Source: Pseudomonas marincola (GTDB taxonomy: Bacteria > Pseudomonadota > Gammaproteobacteria > Pseudomonadales > Pseudomonadaceae). Taken from it: a DNA stretch of 64,000 nt. The stretch is from positions 248,001 through 312,000 of the forward strand of contig NZ_FPBC01000001.1 in NCBI RefSeq assembly GCF_900116605.1. Direction: 5' to 3'. Of the stretch, positions 46,214 through 55,733 are shown piece by piece. The notes under the pieces are model-generated. The model made no database searches and was not told the DNA's origin. It saw only the letters and a program-made list of their open reading frames with translations. The position numbers and the translations under genes were made by a program. Position 1 is the stretch's first letter, and every line of letters begins with the position of its first letter.

Positions 46214-47247
46214 ACAGCCCGCGGGTTCGCCTCGGCGATCTGTCAGTCGGCTTCATCGACAGCCTGGCTGGCGCCATGCGCGGATTGGACCACGACCCCA
46301 AGCCGCTGCTCGATAGCTACGGCCTTGATACCGCGCGCCTGGCGACCCCAAGGGCGCGTTTGTCGATCCCGCGCTACATGCGCCTCGGCCATGCGGCAAT
46401 CGAGCAAACCGGGACTCCTGAACTGGGCCTGTTAATGGGCCAGGCCATTAAACTGGGCCAGCTGGGGCTGGCCGGTGTTACCGCCATGCAGGCGCCGACA
46501 GTGCGCGATGCGGCGCGGACACTGACCCGCTTCGAGCCGCTTTACGCGTCCAACTACCGGGGCCAGTCGAGCCTGCACGAAGACCCGCAAGGTGCCTGGT
46601 TGCGGTTTTACTCAATCAGCCCTTACAACGCCTACAACCGCTTTGTGATCGACTCAGTGATGTCTGGCTGGCTGCAACAACTCAGCAACGTCTGCGGCGA
46701 AGCGCTGAGCATCGACAAGGTCCAGATCGAATTCGAAGCACCGGCCTACAGCGCGCATTATCAACAGCGCTTTGCCTGCCCGGTCGAATTTGCCAGCAGC
46801 CACAACCAGCTGCGCTTGAACCAAGCCAGCCTCAGCCGGCGCAACCCGAACCACTGCCCAAGCACCTGGCTGCATTTACTGGAGTTGTGTGAACAGCAAC
46901 TGGAGCAACTGACTCGCACCCGCAGCCTGCGTGAACAGATCACCCTGCTATTGGGGCCATTGCTGCACGGTCGTGAGCCGGATTTGAATGAGATAGCTGC
47001 ACGCCTGCAACTGCCGAGTTGGACGCTGCGGCGTAAACTTGCCGAAGAAGGCACGCAGTTTCGCAGCATTCTCAATGAGACCCGCCGCGACCTGGCCATG
47101 GCGTATATTCGCGACACCGAACTGGCTTTTGGCGAGATCGCCTACCTGCTCGGCTTTGCGTCGGCAGAGGCCTTCCAGCGCGCCTTCAAGCGCTGGAACC
47201 AGCAAACCCCGGGAGAGTTTCGCCGCAGCCAGCGCAACGCCGGCTAA
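46210..47247 (+). CDS. AraC family transcriptional regulator
   Basis: A 345-residue regulator of the Arabinose_bd/OruR type: an N-terminal ligand domain (about 20-210; PRYMRLGHAAIEQTGTPELG, ARTLTRFEPLYASNYR) and a C-terminal AraC DNA-binding domain with two helix-turn-helices (LNEIAARLQLPSWTLRRKLAEEG and FGEIAYLLGFASAEAFQRAFKRW, the classical AraC signature). The start overlaps the nitrilase-fold gene stop as ATGA. Regulators of this class often control neighbouring catabolic genes; here the coupled membrane protein or the divergent fadH gene are candidates, unproven. Confidence 0.93.
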   Translation: MNSPRVRLGDLSVGFIDSLAGAMRGLDHDPKPLLDSYGLDTARLATPRARLSIPRYMRLGHAAIEQTGTPELGLLMGQAIKLGQLGLAGVTAMQAPTVRDAARTLTRFEPLYASNYRGQSSLHEDPQGAWLRFYSISPYNAYNRFVIDSVMSGWLQQLSNVCGEALSIDKVQIEFEAPAYSAHYQQRFACPVEFASSHNQLRLNQASLSRRNPNHCPSTWLHLLELCEQQLEQLTRTRSLREQITLLLGPLLHGREPDLNEIAARLQLPSWTLRRKLAEEGTQFRSILNETRRDLAMAYIRDTELAFGEIAYLLGFASAEAFQRAFKRWNQQTPGEFRRSQRNAG

Positions 47248-47268
47248 GGCGGTTAAAATCGACGAACC

Positions 47269-47355
47269 TCAGAGTTCGGTAGCGTCTTCTTCAAGCTCCG
47301 GCAGGTCGAACTCACCCGCGCGGCCTTCGAGCAATTCTTCTTGATAGTCTTCCAT
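47269..47355 (-). CDS. 28-residue acidic microprotein
   Basis: A 28-codon frame from ATG at 47353-47355 to TGA at 47269-47271, too short for usual gene calling. It reads MEDYQEELLEGRAG followed by EFDLPELEEDATEL, with 12 Glu/Asp and only one basic residue. A near-ideal ribosome site (GAGGAGAG) sits five bases before the ATG, unlikely by chance beside an in-frame stop at a compact distance. It is convergent with the AraC gene, 21 bases away. Function unknown; no membrane segment. It could be an adaptor or inhibitor peptide, or a leader peptide. Confidence 0.7.
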   Translation of the reverse strand: MEDYQEELLEGRAGEFDLPELEEDATEL

Positions 47356-47470
47356 TAGTCTCTCCTCAATCTTCAGGATTTTCTGCGATGAGCTTAGGTT
47401 CAGCAGCAGAATAAAAACCAACGATTAAGAATTTATGACAAGAGGCGAATATCTGTAAATCGCAGGCAAT

Positions 47471-47503
47471 AAAAAACCCTCAGATATTGCTATCTGAGGG
47501 TTT
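47471..47503 (-). terminator. Terminator of the tRNA operon
   Basis: A 13-bp perfect stem (AAACCCTCAGATA and complement) with a TTGC loop and a T-run on the minus strand, seven bases beyond the last tRNA-Asp. Confidence 0.95.
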
Positions 47504-47509
47504 CGTATA

Positions 47510-47586
47510 TGGCGCAGCGGACGGGACTCGAACCCGCGACCCCCGGCGTGACAGGCCGGTATTCTAACCAACTGAACTACCGCTGC
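47510..47586 (-). tRNA. tRNA-Asp (GTC), copy 2
   Basis: 77 bases including encoded CCA. The acceptor stem GCAGCGG / CCGCTGC, the D-arm, the anticodon loop CCTGTCACG with anticodon GTC, and a TTCGAGTCC T-loop are all visible. Identical in sequence to the other tRNA-Asp 105 bases upstream. Last gene of a three-tRNA transcript (Val-Asp-Asp). Confidence 0.98.
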
Positions 47587-47691
47587 GTGTTACGTGAGCT
47601 TGCGCTCGGTAAACACGTTACTTCATCTGGCATCACAACAAATCGCTTCGTTTGTGGTGCCTCATCCCAGGCCAGCCTGAGATGGAAAATA

Positions 47692-47768
47692 TGGCGCAGC
47701 GGACGGGACTCGAACCCGCGACCCCCGGCGTGACAGGCCGGTATTCTAACCAACTGAACTACCGCTGC
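47692..47768 (-). tRNA. tRNA-Asp (GTC), copy 1
   Basis: 77 bases including encoded CCA, same sequence and structure as the downstream copy, with anticodon GTC. The spacer to copy 2 (47587-47691) contains an imperfect hairpin around CACAACAAA / TTTGTGGTG, probably a processing element. Duplicated tRNA-Asp genes are common in Pseudomonas. Confidence 0.98.
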
Positions 47769-47800
47769 GCATTTTATGAACTTTCGTTCAACTCTCGAAG

Positions 47801-47876
47801 TGGTGGGTGATGACGGGATCGAACCGCCGACCCTCTGCTTGTAAGGCAGATGCTCTCCCAGCTGAGCTAATCACCC
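47801..47876 (-). tRNA. tRNA-Val (TAC)
   Basis: 76 bases including encoded CCA. The acceptor stem GGGTGAT / ATCACCC, anticodon loop CCTTACAA giving TAC, and GGTTCGATCC T-arm are visible. First gene of the tRNA operon, 20 bases downstream of a sigma-70 promoter. Confidence 0.98.
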
Positions 47877-47896
47877 TTGCCTTCGTGAGGACGCGA

Positions 47897-47925
47897 AATT
47901 TACGCGTGGGGCACACCTAAGTCAA
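47897..47925 (-). promoter_or_regulatory. Sigma-70 promoter of the tRNA operon
   Basis: On the minus strand TTGACT (-35) and TAAATT (-10) are separated by exactly 17 bases, followed by a GC-rich discriminator (TCGCGTC) typical of stringently controlled stable-RNA promoters. The tRNA-Val gene begins about 20 bases downstream of the -10 box. Confidence 0.85.
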
Positions 47926-48223
47926 TACCCTGCTTAAAGTTTTTCTTAAAAAGTGGAAAATAATCAGGTGTTTATGCAGCGCGCGAAACAGTCAATAGGC
48001 TTACGCAAAAAAACAGCCACTAAAATCGAATAAATTGGTTATTTTTCAATCACATCGAGAGCTTTGCAGAATTACGCACTAATGCCCTGCGAAAGGTATT
48101 TTTTAAAATTATTTCTTCCGCGGGCCGATTTAATTCAAGTTCGCTGCAAATAATTGCTGCAACGGTCAGCATTTAAAGCTTGATTGAGTTTTATATGGGC
48201 AGCGGCCCCGCACTCGCAAACAA
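47926..48223. other. AT-rich gene-free junction between tRNA operon and SDR gene
   Basis: About 300 bases, noticeably more AT-rich than the surroundings (for example AAAGGTATTTTTTAAAATTATTTC around 48090-48115, split by G/C only rarely). No gene, RNA or repeat was recognised. In P. aeruginosa the xcp secretion genes lie at this junction. Confidence 0.5.
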
Positions 48224-48251
48224 AAAAGCCCCGAATCACTTCGGGGCTTTT
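48224..48251 (-). terminator. Terminator of the metZ-SDR transcript
   Basis: A 12-bp stem AAAAGCCCCGAA / TTCGGGGCTTTT with a short loop, followed by T residues on the minus strand, 25 bases past the SDR stop. Confidence 0.92.
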
Positions 48252-48276
48252 GCTTTAGTCGTAACGGGCTCAACAG

Positions 48277-49068
48277 TTAATCGAGGTAATTCATTTTCCG
48301 GCTGAATCCACCGTCGACAACAATTTCCTGGCCCGTGACAAATGCACTGCTGCCAGACAGCAACCAGGCAACTGCCGCCGCCACATCTTCAACCTTGCCG
48401 ACACGCCCTACCGGGTGCTGAGCATGATCCTCAACTCGTAGTGGCTCATCACGACGCGCCTGTGAATCACGCGAGTCGATCCAGCCAGGACTGACTGCAT
48501 TCACCCGCACTTCTGGCCCCAGGCTGATTGCCAGCGAGTGAGTCAGCGCCAGCAAACCGCCCTTGGACGCAGCATACGCCTCGGTATCGGCCTCGGACTG
48601 ATGCGCTCGGGTTGAGGTGAGATTAACGATGGCGCCACGGTGTGCGCGCAAATACGGCACGCAATGTTTGGCCAACAGCATTGGCCCGGTCAGATTTACG
48701 GCCAAGGTGCGTTCCCAGCGCGACTGACTGAGGCTTTCGAGTGGCGGGTTATGCGGATCAGCCACCGCCGCGTTGCACACCAACGCATCGAGGCGGCCAA
48801 ACTGGCCGAGCACTTCTGCCACGCCAGTCGTAACCTGCGCCTCATCGGCGACATCCATCGACACGAACCAGGCACTCTCGCCCAGCGCCTTGGCCACAAT
48901 CGAGCCGCGCGCGCGATCGATATCCGCCAGCACCACCTGCCAGCCTTCAGCGATCAACCACGCGGCAATGCCCAAACCGATGCCTTGCGCGGCACCGGTG
49001 ACCAGCGCCACACGGCCCAGCGCAGAACCGTCGTCCTGCATCCAGTCCATCTCGGCTTGCTCAGTCAA
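48277..49068 (-). CDS. Short-chain dehydrogenase/reductase (SDR)
   Basis: A 263-residue NAD(P)-dependent oxidoreductase. The nucleotide-binding [11 protein letters not shown], the CNAAV segment, the catalytic YAASK and the GWIDSR and C-terminal VDGG motifs are in place. The substrate is unknown. The longest frame starts at TTG (49066-49068), whose bases overlap the metZ stop as TTGA, suggesting coupling. An ATG six codons inside (49048-49050) is a real alternative, since neither has a clear ribosome site. It follows metZ in one transcript ended by a strong terminator. Confidence 0.87.
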   Translation of the reverse strand: MTEQAEMDWMQDDGSALGRVALVTGAAQGIGLGIAAWLIAEGWQVVLADIDRARGSIVAKALGESAWFVSMDVADEAQVTTGVAEVLGQFGRLDALVCNAAVADPHNPPLESLSQSRWERTLAVNLTGPMLLAKHCVPYLRAHRGAIVNLTSTRAHQSEADTEAYAASKGGLLALTHSLAISLGPEVRVNAVSPGWIDSRDSQARRDEPLRVEDHAQHPVGRVGKVEDVAAAVAWLLSGSSAFVTGQEIVVDGGFSRKMNYLD

Positions 49069-50276
49069 AGCGCTGCCAACCCGCGAGCCAGATCGTTTTG
49101 CAGATCAGCCAGATCCTCAAGCCCAACGGCAACGCGAATCAGGTTGTCGGCAATCCCGGCATTCGCGCGCTCTTGTGGCGACAGGCGCCCGTGCGACGTG
49201 GTTGCAGGGTGAGCGATGGTGGTTTTGGTATCGCCCAGATTGGTGGTGATCGAGATCACCCGAGTGGCATCAATAAAGCGCCACGCCGCCTCTTTACCGC
49301 CTTTGACCTCAAAACTGACCACTGCGCCGAATGCACTTTGCTGACGCTTGGCCAGCTCATGCTGCGGATGGCTCTGCAAACCGGCGTAGTAGACCCGCTC
49401 AACACCCGGCTGCTGCTCAAGCCACTCGGCGAGGAACTGCGCACTGGCGCAATGCGCTTGCATGCGGATGCGCAAGGTCTCCAGCCCCTTGAGGAAAATC
49501 CAGGCATTGAATGGACTCAGGGTTGGCCCCGCTGTGCGCAGGAAGCCGACCACTTCTTTCATCTGCTCGGCACGACCGGCAACAACGCCGCCCATGCTCC
49601 GGCCCTGGCCGTCGATATATTTGGTTGCCGAGTGCATGACGATGTCTGCGCCAAGCTTGAGCGGTTGCTGCAAGGCTGGCGTACAGAAGCAATTGTCGAC
49701 AGCCAGCAACGCATTATGGGCGTGGGCGATTTCGGCCAGCGCGGCAATATCGACCAACTCTGCCAGCGGATTCGAAGGCGACTCGACAAACAGCAGCTTG
49801 GTGTTGGGTTTGAACGCAGCGCTCCACGCATCCAGATCGGACAGCGGCACGTAATCAACTTCTACGCCGAAACGCTTGAGGTATTTTTCAAACAGGCTGA
49901 TGGTCGAGCCGAACACACTACGCGACACCAATACATGGTCGCCGCCGCTGCACAGGCTCATGACGATAGCCATGATTGCCGACATGCCGGAGGACGTAGC
50001 TACGGCCTGCTCTGCCCCTTCCATAGCGGCAATGCGCTCTTCAAAGGCACGTACAGTCGGGTTGGTATAACGCGAATAGACATTGCCCGGTACTTCACCG
50101 GCAAAGCGCGCAGCCGCGTCGGCTGCGGTGCGAAATACATAACTTGAGGTGGGGAAAATTGCTTCGCTGTGCTCACCTTCAGGCGAGCGACGCTGACCGG
50201 CTCGTACCGCCAGCGTATCGAATGCGGCACCTTCTAGGTCGCTGTCCAGTCGTCCTGCTTGCCATTCTTGCGTCAT
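49065..50276 (-). CDS. metZ: O-succinylhomoserine sulfhydrylase
   Basis: A 403-residue PLP enzyme of the Cys/Met metabolism family that makes homocysteine directly from O-succinylhomoserine and sulfide in pseudomonads. Visible are the PLP-site tyrosine region [19 protein letters not shown], the [10 protein letters not shown] loop, and the Schiff-base lysine in [17 protein letters not shown] (about K217). GAGGAA lies about eight bases before the ATG at 50274-50276, so the 45-codon upstream extension is not used. It sits downstream of purF with a 155-base gap. The MetZ naming rests on length and context among close MetB/MetC relatives. Confidence 0.93.
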   Translation of the reverse strand: MTQEWQAGRLDSDLEGAAFDTLAVRAGQRRSPEGEHSEAIFPTSSYVFRTAADAAARFAGEVPGNVYSRYTNPTVRAFEERIAAMEGAEQAVATSSGMSAIMAIVMSLCSGGDHVLVSRSVFGSTISLFEKYLKRFGVEVDYVPLSDLDAWSAAFKPNTKLLFVESPSNPLAELVDIAALAEIAHAHNALLAVDNCFCTPALQQPLKLGADIVMHSATKYIDGQGRSMGGVVAGRAEQMKEVVGFLRTAGPTLSPFNAWIFLKGLETLRIRMQAHCASAQFLAEWLEQQPGVERVYYAGLQSHPQHELAKRQQSAFGAVVSFEVKGGKEAAWRFIDATRVISITTNLGDTKTTIAHPATTSHGRLSPQERANAGIADNLIRVAVGLEDLADLQNDLARGLAAL

Positions 50277-50431
50277 CTGCTTTTCCTCGGTGCGAGCATG
50301 GCGCAACGCTGTGCGCCTGCCGCTTGTTCCCTGCCGAAAGCTGCTGCTACAAGCCTGACTCTCCCTCAACACTGCCGGCGCAATTGAGCGCGGCAGTGGA
50401 TACAAGGGCACAGCAGCTGTAAGGCACTGAC

Positions 50432-51937
50432 TTAGTTGTTGTGCAAATCAATGATGGCGCTGTTGACCATCGACATACTCATGCTCGAATCGTTACGTGC
50501 ACGCTCGATTTTGGCCAAGTATGCCTCGTCAACATCACCGGTAACATACTTGCCGTCGAACACCGCGCAATCGAACTTGCCGATCTTGATCTTGCCGCCG
50601 CCCACCGCATCAACCAGATCTTCGAGATCCTGATAGATCAGCCAGTCAGCGCCGATCAACTCGGCAACCTGCTCGGTCGTACGGTTGTGGGCGATCAGCT
50701 CGTGCGCACTCGGCATGTCGATACCGTAAACGTTTGGATAACGCACGGCTGGAGCCGCCGAGCAGAAGTAGACATTCTTGGCACCGGCTTCGCGGGCCAT
50801 CTGAATGATCTGCTTGCAGGTCGTGCCACGTACGATCGAGTCATCGACCAGCATCACGTTCTTGCCGCGGAACTCAAGCTCGATGGCGTTGAGCTTCTGG
50901 CGCACGGACTTCTTGCGCGCCGCCTGGCCCGGCATGATGAAGGTACGGCCGATGTAGCGGTTCTTGACGAAGCCTTCGCGGAACTTCACGCCCAGATGGT
51001 TGGCCAGTTCAAGCGCTGCCGTGCGGCTGGTATCCGGAATAGGGATAACCACGTCGATGTCGTGCTCGGGACGCTCACGGAGAATCTTCTCAGCCAGCTT
51101 CTCGCCCATGCGCAGGCGCGCTTTGTAGACCGAAACACCGTCCATGATTGAGTCCGGACGCGCCAGGTATACGTGTTCGAAGATGCATGGCGAGTATTCA
51201 AAGTTTTCGGCGCACTGACGCGTGTGCAGCTTGCCGTCTTCAGTGATGTAAACCGCTTCACCCGGCGCCAGATCGCGGATCATGGTAAAGCCGAGCACGT
51301 CGAGGGAAACGCTCTCGGAGGCGATCATGTACTCAACGCCTTCGTCGGTGTGACGCTGGCCGAATACGATCGGACGAATACCGTGCGGATCGCGGAAACC
51401 GACGATGCCATAACCGGTGATCATGGCAACAACGGCGTAACCGCCCTTGCAGCGTTTGTGCACATCGCTGACCGCGGCGAATACATCTTCCTCGGTCGGC
51501 TGCAAACGGCCGCGCTGGGCCAGTTCGTGGGCAAAGACGTTAAGCAGCACTTCCGAGTCGGAATTGGTATTAACGTGACGCAGGTCGGACTGGTAAATCT
51601 CTTTAGCCAGTTGCTCAACGTTGGTCAGGTTACCGTTGTGTGCAAGCGTGATGCCGTAAGGCGAGTTGACGTAGAAAGGCTGCGCTTCGGCCGAACTTGA
51701 GCTACCCGCAGTCGGGTAACGCACGTGACCAATGCCCATGTGCCCAACAAGGCGCTGCATGTGGCGCTGCTGAAACACATCACGAACCAGACCATTATCC
51801 TTGCGCAGGAACAGACGCCCCTGATGACTGGTGACAATACCGGCAGCATCCTGGCCGCGGTGCTGCAAAACGGTCAAACCGTCATACAGCGCCTGATTGA
51901 CATTCGATTTACCAACAATACCGACAATGCCGCACAT
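50432..51937 (-). CDS. purF: Amidophosphoribosyltransferase
   Basis: A 501-residue first committed enzyme of purine synthesis, transferring glutamine ammonia to PRPP. The start [12 protein letters not shown] exposes the catalytic Cys1 after Met removal; there is no propeptide, as in E. coli. The glutaminase domain has GHVRYPTAG and AHNGNLTN; the phosphoribosyltransferase PRPP motif [13 protein letters not shown] lies near residue 362. The length is normal. It lies 46 bases downstream of cvpA, the conserved cvpA-purF pair. AGGGG upstream supports the start over one three codons longer. Confidence 0.97.
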   Translation of the reverse strand: MCGIVGIVGKSNVNQALYDGLTVLQHRGQDAAGIVTSHQGRLFLRKDNGLVRDVFQQRHMQRLVGHMGIGHVRYPTAGSSSSAEAQPFYVNSPYGITLAHNGNLTNVEQLAKEIYQSDLRHVNTNSDSEVLLNVFAHELAQRGRLQPTEEDVFAAVSDVHKRCKGGYAVVAMITGYGIVGFRDPHGIRPIVFGQRHTDEGVEYMIASESVSLDVLGFTMIRDLAPGEAVYITEDGKLHTRQCAENFEYSPCIFEHVYLARPDSIMDGVSVYKARLRMGEKLAEKILRERPEHDIDVVIPIPDTSRTAALELANHLGVKFREGFVKNRYIGRTFIMPGQAARKKSVRQKLNAIELEFRGKNVMLVDDSIVRGTTCKQIIQMAREAGAKNVYFCSAAPAVRYPNVYGIDMPSAHELIAHNRTTEQVAELIGADWLIYQDLEDLVDAVGGGKIKIGKFDCAVFDGKYVTGDVDEAYLAKIERARNDSSMSMSMVNSAIIDLHNN

Positions 51938-51983
51938 TTGGCGCAACCCCTACGTTATAAAACAGACTGAATACTGGAGGCTC

Positions 51984-52538
51984 TCAAGGCGTTTTAGGCA
52001 TTGAGAGCACCTCCTTGAACGGCAGATCAGCAGGTGCGCTGACGCCGCTTGCGAGCCACTCACTGGACAAACCCAGGATCAGGTTTTTTGACCAGTCAGC
52101 GACCAAGAGAAAATGTGGAATCAAGGCAGACTCATGCCACCAGGTGTCCTGTTGCACAGGCGCAAGGCTGAGCAAGCCGACCAACAGCACAACCAACAGG
52201 GCGCCGCGTGCGCCACCGAAAACCATGCCGAGAAAACGATCCGTGCCAGACATTCCGGTCACGCGAATCAGCTCACCGACCAAATAATTGACCAGCGCGC
52301 CTACCAGCAATGTGGCAATAAACAAGATCGCGCAGGCTGCGATAACCCGCATCGAAGGCGTTTGAATGTAAGCGTCGAGATGCTGCGACAAGGCACCGCC
52401 GAACATCCAGGCAACGACGCCTGCGACGATCCACGTGAGCAATGAAAGTGCTTCCTTAACGAAGCCACGGCTCAGACTGATCAGACTTGATATGGCGATA
52501 ATGGCGATAATCGCCCAATCGACCCAGGTAAATGCCAC
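51984..52538 (-). CDS. cvpA: CvpA family inner-membrane protein
   Basis: A 184-residue protein with four expected membrane helices (WVDWAIIAIIAISSLISLS; LLTWIVAGVVAWMFGG; IAACAILFIATLLVGALVNYL; ALLVVLLVGLL), matching CvpA, needed for colicin V production in E. coli and linked elsewhere to envelope stress resistance. The start is GTG (52536-52538) reading MAFTWVDW; the ribosome site is weak. It stands upstream of purF, as in most gammaproteobacteria. Confidence 0.92.
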   Translation of the reverse strand: MAFTWVDWAIIAIIAISSLISLSRGFVKEALSLLTWIVAGVVAWMFGGALSQHLDAYIQTPSMRVIAACAILFIATLLVGALVNYLVGELIRVTGMSGTDRFLGMVFGGARGALLVVLLVGLLSLAPVQQDTWWHESALIPHFLLVADWSKNLILGLSSEWLASGVSAPADLPFKEVLSMPKTP

Positions 52539-52643
52539 GATGAAGGCTACCGTTTGAATAGGCGCAGCATTTTAGCAGAGCCGCTGCCCGCAGGGTAAGC
52601 CAAGGTTGGCCGTTGGGATGAAAAACCTATGACGGGATGCTGC

Positions 52644-52673
52644 CACGGACGGTTCAGCACTGAACAGTCCGTG
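52644..52673. repeat. Long hairpin between the SPOR gene and cvpA
   Basis: Arms CACGGAC-G-GTTCAG and CTGAAC-A-GTCCGTG pair over 13 bp with a single mismatch around a 2-base loop. It starts six bases past the SPOR gene stop on the minus strand. There is no T-run, so it may be an attenuator, a processing site or a 3'-end stabiliser rather than a full terminator. Confidence 0.6.
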
Positions 52674-52678
52674 ATCAA

Positions 52679-53308
52679 TCAGTTGGCTTCCGGCTTGAAA
52701 CGAACGATAAATCCATTGAGTTTCAATTGGCCGTTGATCTTTTCGCGCGCCTTGTCGGCGTCGCCACGATCAATGTACGGGCCAACAAACACCCGATTCA
52801 TGCCATCGAAGGTACGAATATAGGCGTCATAGCCCTGACTGCGCAGAGTGCCTTGCAGTTTCTCAGCCCCTGGCCGACTGGACAGGCTGGCCAATTGCAC
52901 CGACCAACTGACCGGCAAGGTGTTAGCGTCCAGATGCTTCTGCGGCGCAGGCGCGGCCTCAGCCTCGGGCTCAACTGGCTTGGCCGGCGTTTGCGCAACA
53001 GCAGGAGCCTCTTCAACAGGCGGCGCCGGAAGCGGTTCAATGGGCTCAGGTGCAGTGTCTGCAACCGGATTGGCAGGCTCGGGCGCGGAGTCTTCAATAC
53101 TGGCATCCGGCACCGGCTGGGGCACGGGCACCGGATCAAGCGCAACCTCAGCCGCCGGCGGCTCAGCGGGCATGGCCGGGGCTTCTACCGAGACCCGACG
53201 CAGCTCATCCTGACGCGACAGCAGCATCGGCAAAAAAATGACGGCCAGCGCAACGAGCACCAACGCGCCGACAATTCGCTGCTTGAATCCTTTATCCAGC
53301 AAAGCCAT
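52679..53308 (-). CDS. SPOR-domain protein (DedD-like)
   Basis: A 209-residue protein: one N-terminal membrane helix (RIVGALVLVALAVIFLPMLL, about 9-28), a long Pro/Glu/Ala periplasmic linker (about 45-130) and a C-terminal SPOR domain (VSWSVQLASLSSRPGAEKL, VFVGPYIDRGDADKA). SPOR domains bind denuded septal glycan strands, so it probably acts at the division site like DedD. It overlaps folC by 17 bases. AAGGGG supports this start over a frame 18 codons longer. The folC-SPOR-cvpA-purF order is typical of gammaproteobacteria. Confidence 0.9.
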   Translation of the reverse strand: MALLDKGFKQRIVGALVLVALAVIFLPMLLSRQDELRRVSVEAPAMPAEPPAAEVALDPVPVPQPVPDASIEDSAPEPANPVADTAPEPIEPLPAPPVEEAPAVAQTPAKPVEPEAEAAPAPQKHLDANTLPVSWSVQLASLSSRPGAEKLQGTLRSQGYDAYIRTFDGMNRVFVGPYIDRGDADKAREKINGQLKLNGFIVRFKPEAN

Positions 53309-54599
53309 CCTGATCTTCCCCTTTGGCATGGCGGGCCAGCCATTCCAAGGCTTCGGCCACACAATAAAACGACCCGAACAGCAAGATCTCGTCTTGCTCC
53401 GTAGCCTGCGCGCATTGTGCCATTAAAGCAGTCTGAACATCGCTATAGACCGCCACTGCCGCGTTTTTATCCTGTAAAAAATCAGCAAGTTCGCTCGCAG
53501 GACGCGAACGCAGGGTCGGCAAAGGGGCTACAGCCCAATCCGCCACATGCTCAAGCAAGGGTTCGACCACGCCGGCCAAGGCCTTGTCGCCCAACAAACC
53601 AAACACTGCCAGGCGCTTGCCAGCCGGTGGACGAGCAGCCAGACGCCCCGCCAGATATTCAGCCGCATGCGGATTGTGACCAACATCGAGCAGCAGCTTG
53701 AGGGTCTTGCCGCTGAAGTTGATGGTGCGCCGTTCCAACCGACCGGTTACACGGGTAGCCTGCAAGGCAGTCGCCAGTTCCTCGGGCTGCCAGGGCAAGT
53801 CGAGCAGCGCATAAGCCTGCAACGCAAGCGCGGCGTTTTCCTGAGGCAAATCCAGCACCGGCAATTGCGTCAATGTCAGGCTCTGCCCTGCCCCGTCCAC
53901 ACCGCGCCACGACCAATAGTCATCGCTCTGCGCCAGATCGAAGTCGCGCCCACGCAGAAACAGCGGCGCGTCAATCAGGGTGACTTGATCCAGCAGCGTC
54001 TGCGGCGGCTGCAAGTCACCGCACAACGCAGGCTTGCCCGGCCGGCAAATACCGGCTTTCTCGAACGCTACGCTGTCGCGGGTATCACCGAGGTATTCAA
54101 CATGATCCACACCAATCGATGTGATCACCGCCAAATCGGCATCGACCAGATTGACCGTATCGAGGCGACCGCCGAGGCCCACTTCAAGCACCACAGCGTC
54201 CAAACCTGCGCGCTGGAACAGCCAGAACGCCGCCAGCGTGCCCATTTCGAAGTAAGTCAGCGAGATATCGCCGCGCACTTGCTCCAGCGCAGCAAAGGCC
54301 TCGCACAGTTGCTCGTCCGAGACTTCCTGGCCATCGAACAGCACCCGCTCGTTGTAACGCAGCAGGTGCGGTGAGCTGTAAACGCCCACTTTGAGGCCCT
54401 GAGCTTTCAGCAGCGATGCGATAAACGCGCAGGTCGAGCCTTTGCCGTTGGTGCCGGTAACCGTGATAACGCGTGGCGCAAGCCGGGCCAGGCCCATGCG
54501 TTCAGCCACGGCGCGACAACGATCCAGCCCCATGTCAATTGCAACGGGGTGGAGTTGCTCCAGATAGGCAAGCCAACCTGCCAGAGAACGCTGGGTCAT
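53292..54599 (-). CDS. folC: Dihydrofolate synthase / folylpolyglutamate synthase
   Basis: A 435-residue bifunctional Mur-ligase-like enzyme adding glutamates to folates. The ATP loop is [15 protein letters not shown] (about 43-50), with the substrate segment [16 protein letters not shown] and [14 protein letters not shown] following, and [15 protein letters not shown] [19 protein letters not shown] in the C-terminal domain. The length is normal. ATG overlaps the accD stop as ATGA, so accD and folC are coupled, as often in gammaproteobacteria. Confidence 0.97.
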   Translation of the reverse strand: MTQRSLAGWLAYLEQLHPVAIDMGLDRCRAVAERMGLARLAPRVITVTGTNGKGSTCAFIASLLKAQGLKVGVYSSPHLLRYNERVLFDGQEVSDEQLCEAFAALEQVRGDISLTYFEMGTLAAFWLFQRAGLDAVVLEVGLGGRLDTVNLVDADLAVITSIGVDHVEYLGDTRDSVAFEKAGICRPGKPALCGDLQPPQTLLDQVTLIDAPLFLRGRDFDLAQSDDYWSWRGVDGAGQSLTLTQLPVLDLPQENAALALQAYALLDLPWQPEELATALQATRVTGRLERRTINFSGKTLKLLLDVGHNPHAAEYLAGRLAARPPAGKRLAVFGLLGDKALAGVVEPLLEHVADWAVAPLPTLRSRPASELADFLQDKNAAVAVYSDVQTALMAQCAQATEQDEILLFGSFYCVAEALEWLARHAKGEDQDGFAG

Positions 54600-55507
54600 T
54601 CAGCAGTCGCTACCGCAGCCTCGACCGGGGCCTCTACTTTCTGAGCAGGTGTTGGCTTGCCGGTAAACTGCGCCAACAGGCGCGCCAGACGCGGACGCAA
54701 TTCTGCGCGCGGAATAATCATATCGATAGCGCCGTGCGCCAGCAGGAACTCGCTGCGCTGGAAGCCCTCTGGCAGCTTCTCGCGTACGGTCTGCTCGATA
54801 ACCCGCGGGCCAGCGAAACCGATCAGCGCGTTAGGCTCGGCAACGATGACATCACCCAACATGGCCAGACTGGCCGATACGCCGCCGTAAACCGGGTCGG
54901 TCAGCACCGAGATAAACGGAATGCCTTCCTCGCGAAGACGCGCCAGCACAGCCGAGGTCTTGGCCATCTGCATCAGCGAGATCAACGCTTCCTGCATACG
55001 TGCGCCGCCCGAGGCCGAGAAACACACCATCGGGATACGCTGTTCCAAGGCCACGTTGGCGGCACGCACGAAGCGCTCACCAACGATTGCACCCATGGAG
55101 CCGCCCATGAAGGAGAACTCGAACGCCACGGCTACCAGCGGCATGCTCTGCAGCTGCCCTTTGAACGCGACTAGCGCGTCTTTCTCGCCGGTCTGCTTCT
55201 GTGCTGCCACCAGGCGGTCTTTGTACTTTTTGCTGTCGCGAAACTTCAGGCGATCGACCGGCTCAAGATCGGCACCGATTTCTTCACGGCCTTCGGTATC
55301 GAGGAAAATATTCAGACGCGTACGTGCATCGATACGCATGTGATGCCCGCACTTGATGCAGACATCCAGGGTCTTTTCCAGCTCGGGTTTGTACAGCACC
55401 GCATCACACGATGGGCATTTGTGCCACAGGCCTTCCGGTACCGAGCTCTTCTTGACCTCGGAACGCATGATCGAAGGGATCAGCTTATCTACCAACCAGT
55501 TGCTCAT
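54596..55507 (-). CDS. accD: Acetyl-CoA carboxylase carboxyltransferase subunit beta
   Basis: A 303-residue beta subunit that transfers the carboxyl group from biotin to acetyl-CoA. The N-terminal zinc ribbon is complete: CPSC near residue 27 and CIKC near 46. The carboxyltransferase core includes [29 protein letters not shown] and [15 protein letters not shown]. The start [14 protein letters not shown] is the family N-terminus and has GGAGAG upstream. It lies upstream of folC with ATGA coupling. Confidence 0.97.
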   Translation of the reverse strand: MSNWLVDKLIPSIMRSEVKKSSVPEGLWHKCPSCDAVLYKPELEKTLDVCIKCGHHMRIDARTRLNIFLDTEGREEIGADLEPVDRLKFRDSKKYKDRLVAAQKQTGEKDALVAFKGQLQSMPLVAVAFEFSFMGGSMGAIVGERFVRAANVALEQRIPMVCFSASGGARMQEALISLMQMAKTSAVLARLREEGIPFISVLTDPVYGGVSASLAMLGDVIVAEPNALIGFAGPRVIEQTVREKLPEGFQRSEFLLAHGAIDMIIPRAELRPRLARLLAQFTGKPTPAQKVEAPVEAAVATAE

Positions 55508-55733
55508 GCTCTTAACTCTCCAAAGCTGTAGGCCCGCCCGCGCTAACAATAACGCAATCAGGCAAATTCACGAGTGCAGTCACTTGAGGGGCCGGCACCG
55601 GCATCCGGCAATTGCCACCAACGCCCATTACCCGCCTCCTTGATCAGACTTCAATTGCATCACTTGCAACCTGCACTTTTGGACGGCACTGATCGGTCAG
55701 CCGTCACATCAGGTCGCGCAGTTCATCGAACCA

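Noticed and set aside
47587..47691. Possible extra tRNA between the two tRNA-Asp genes
   Set aside because: Only an imperfect hairpin is present; no cloverleaf can be drawn.
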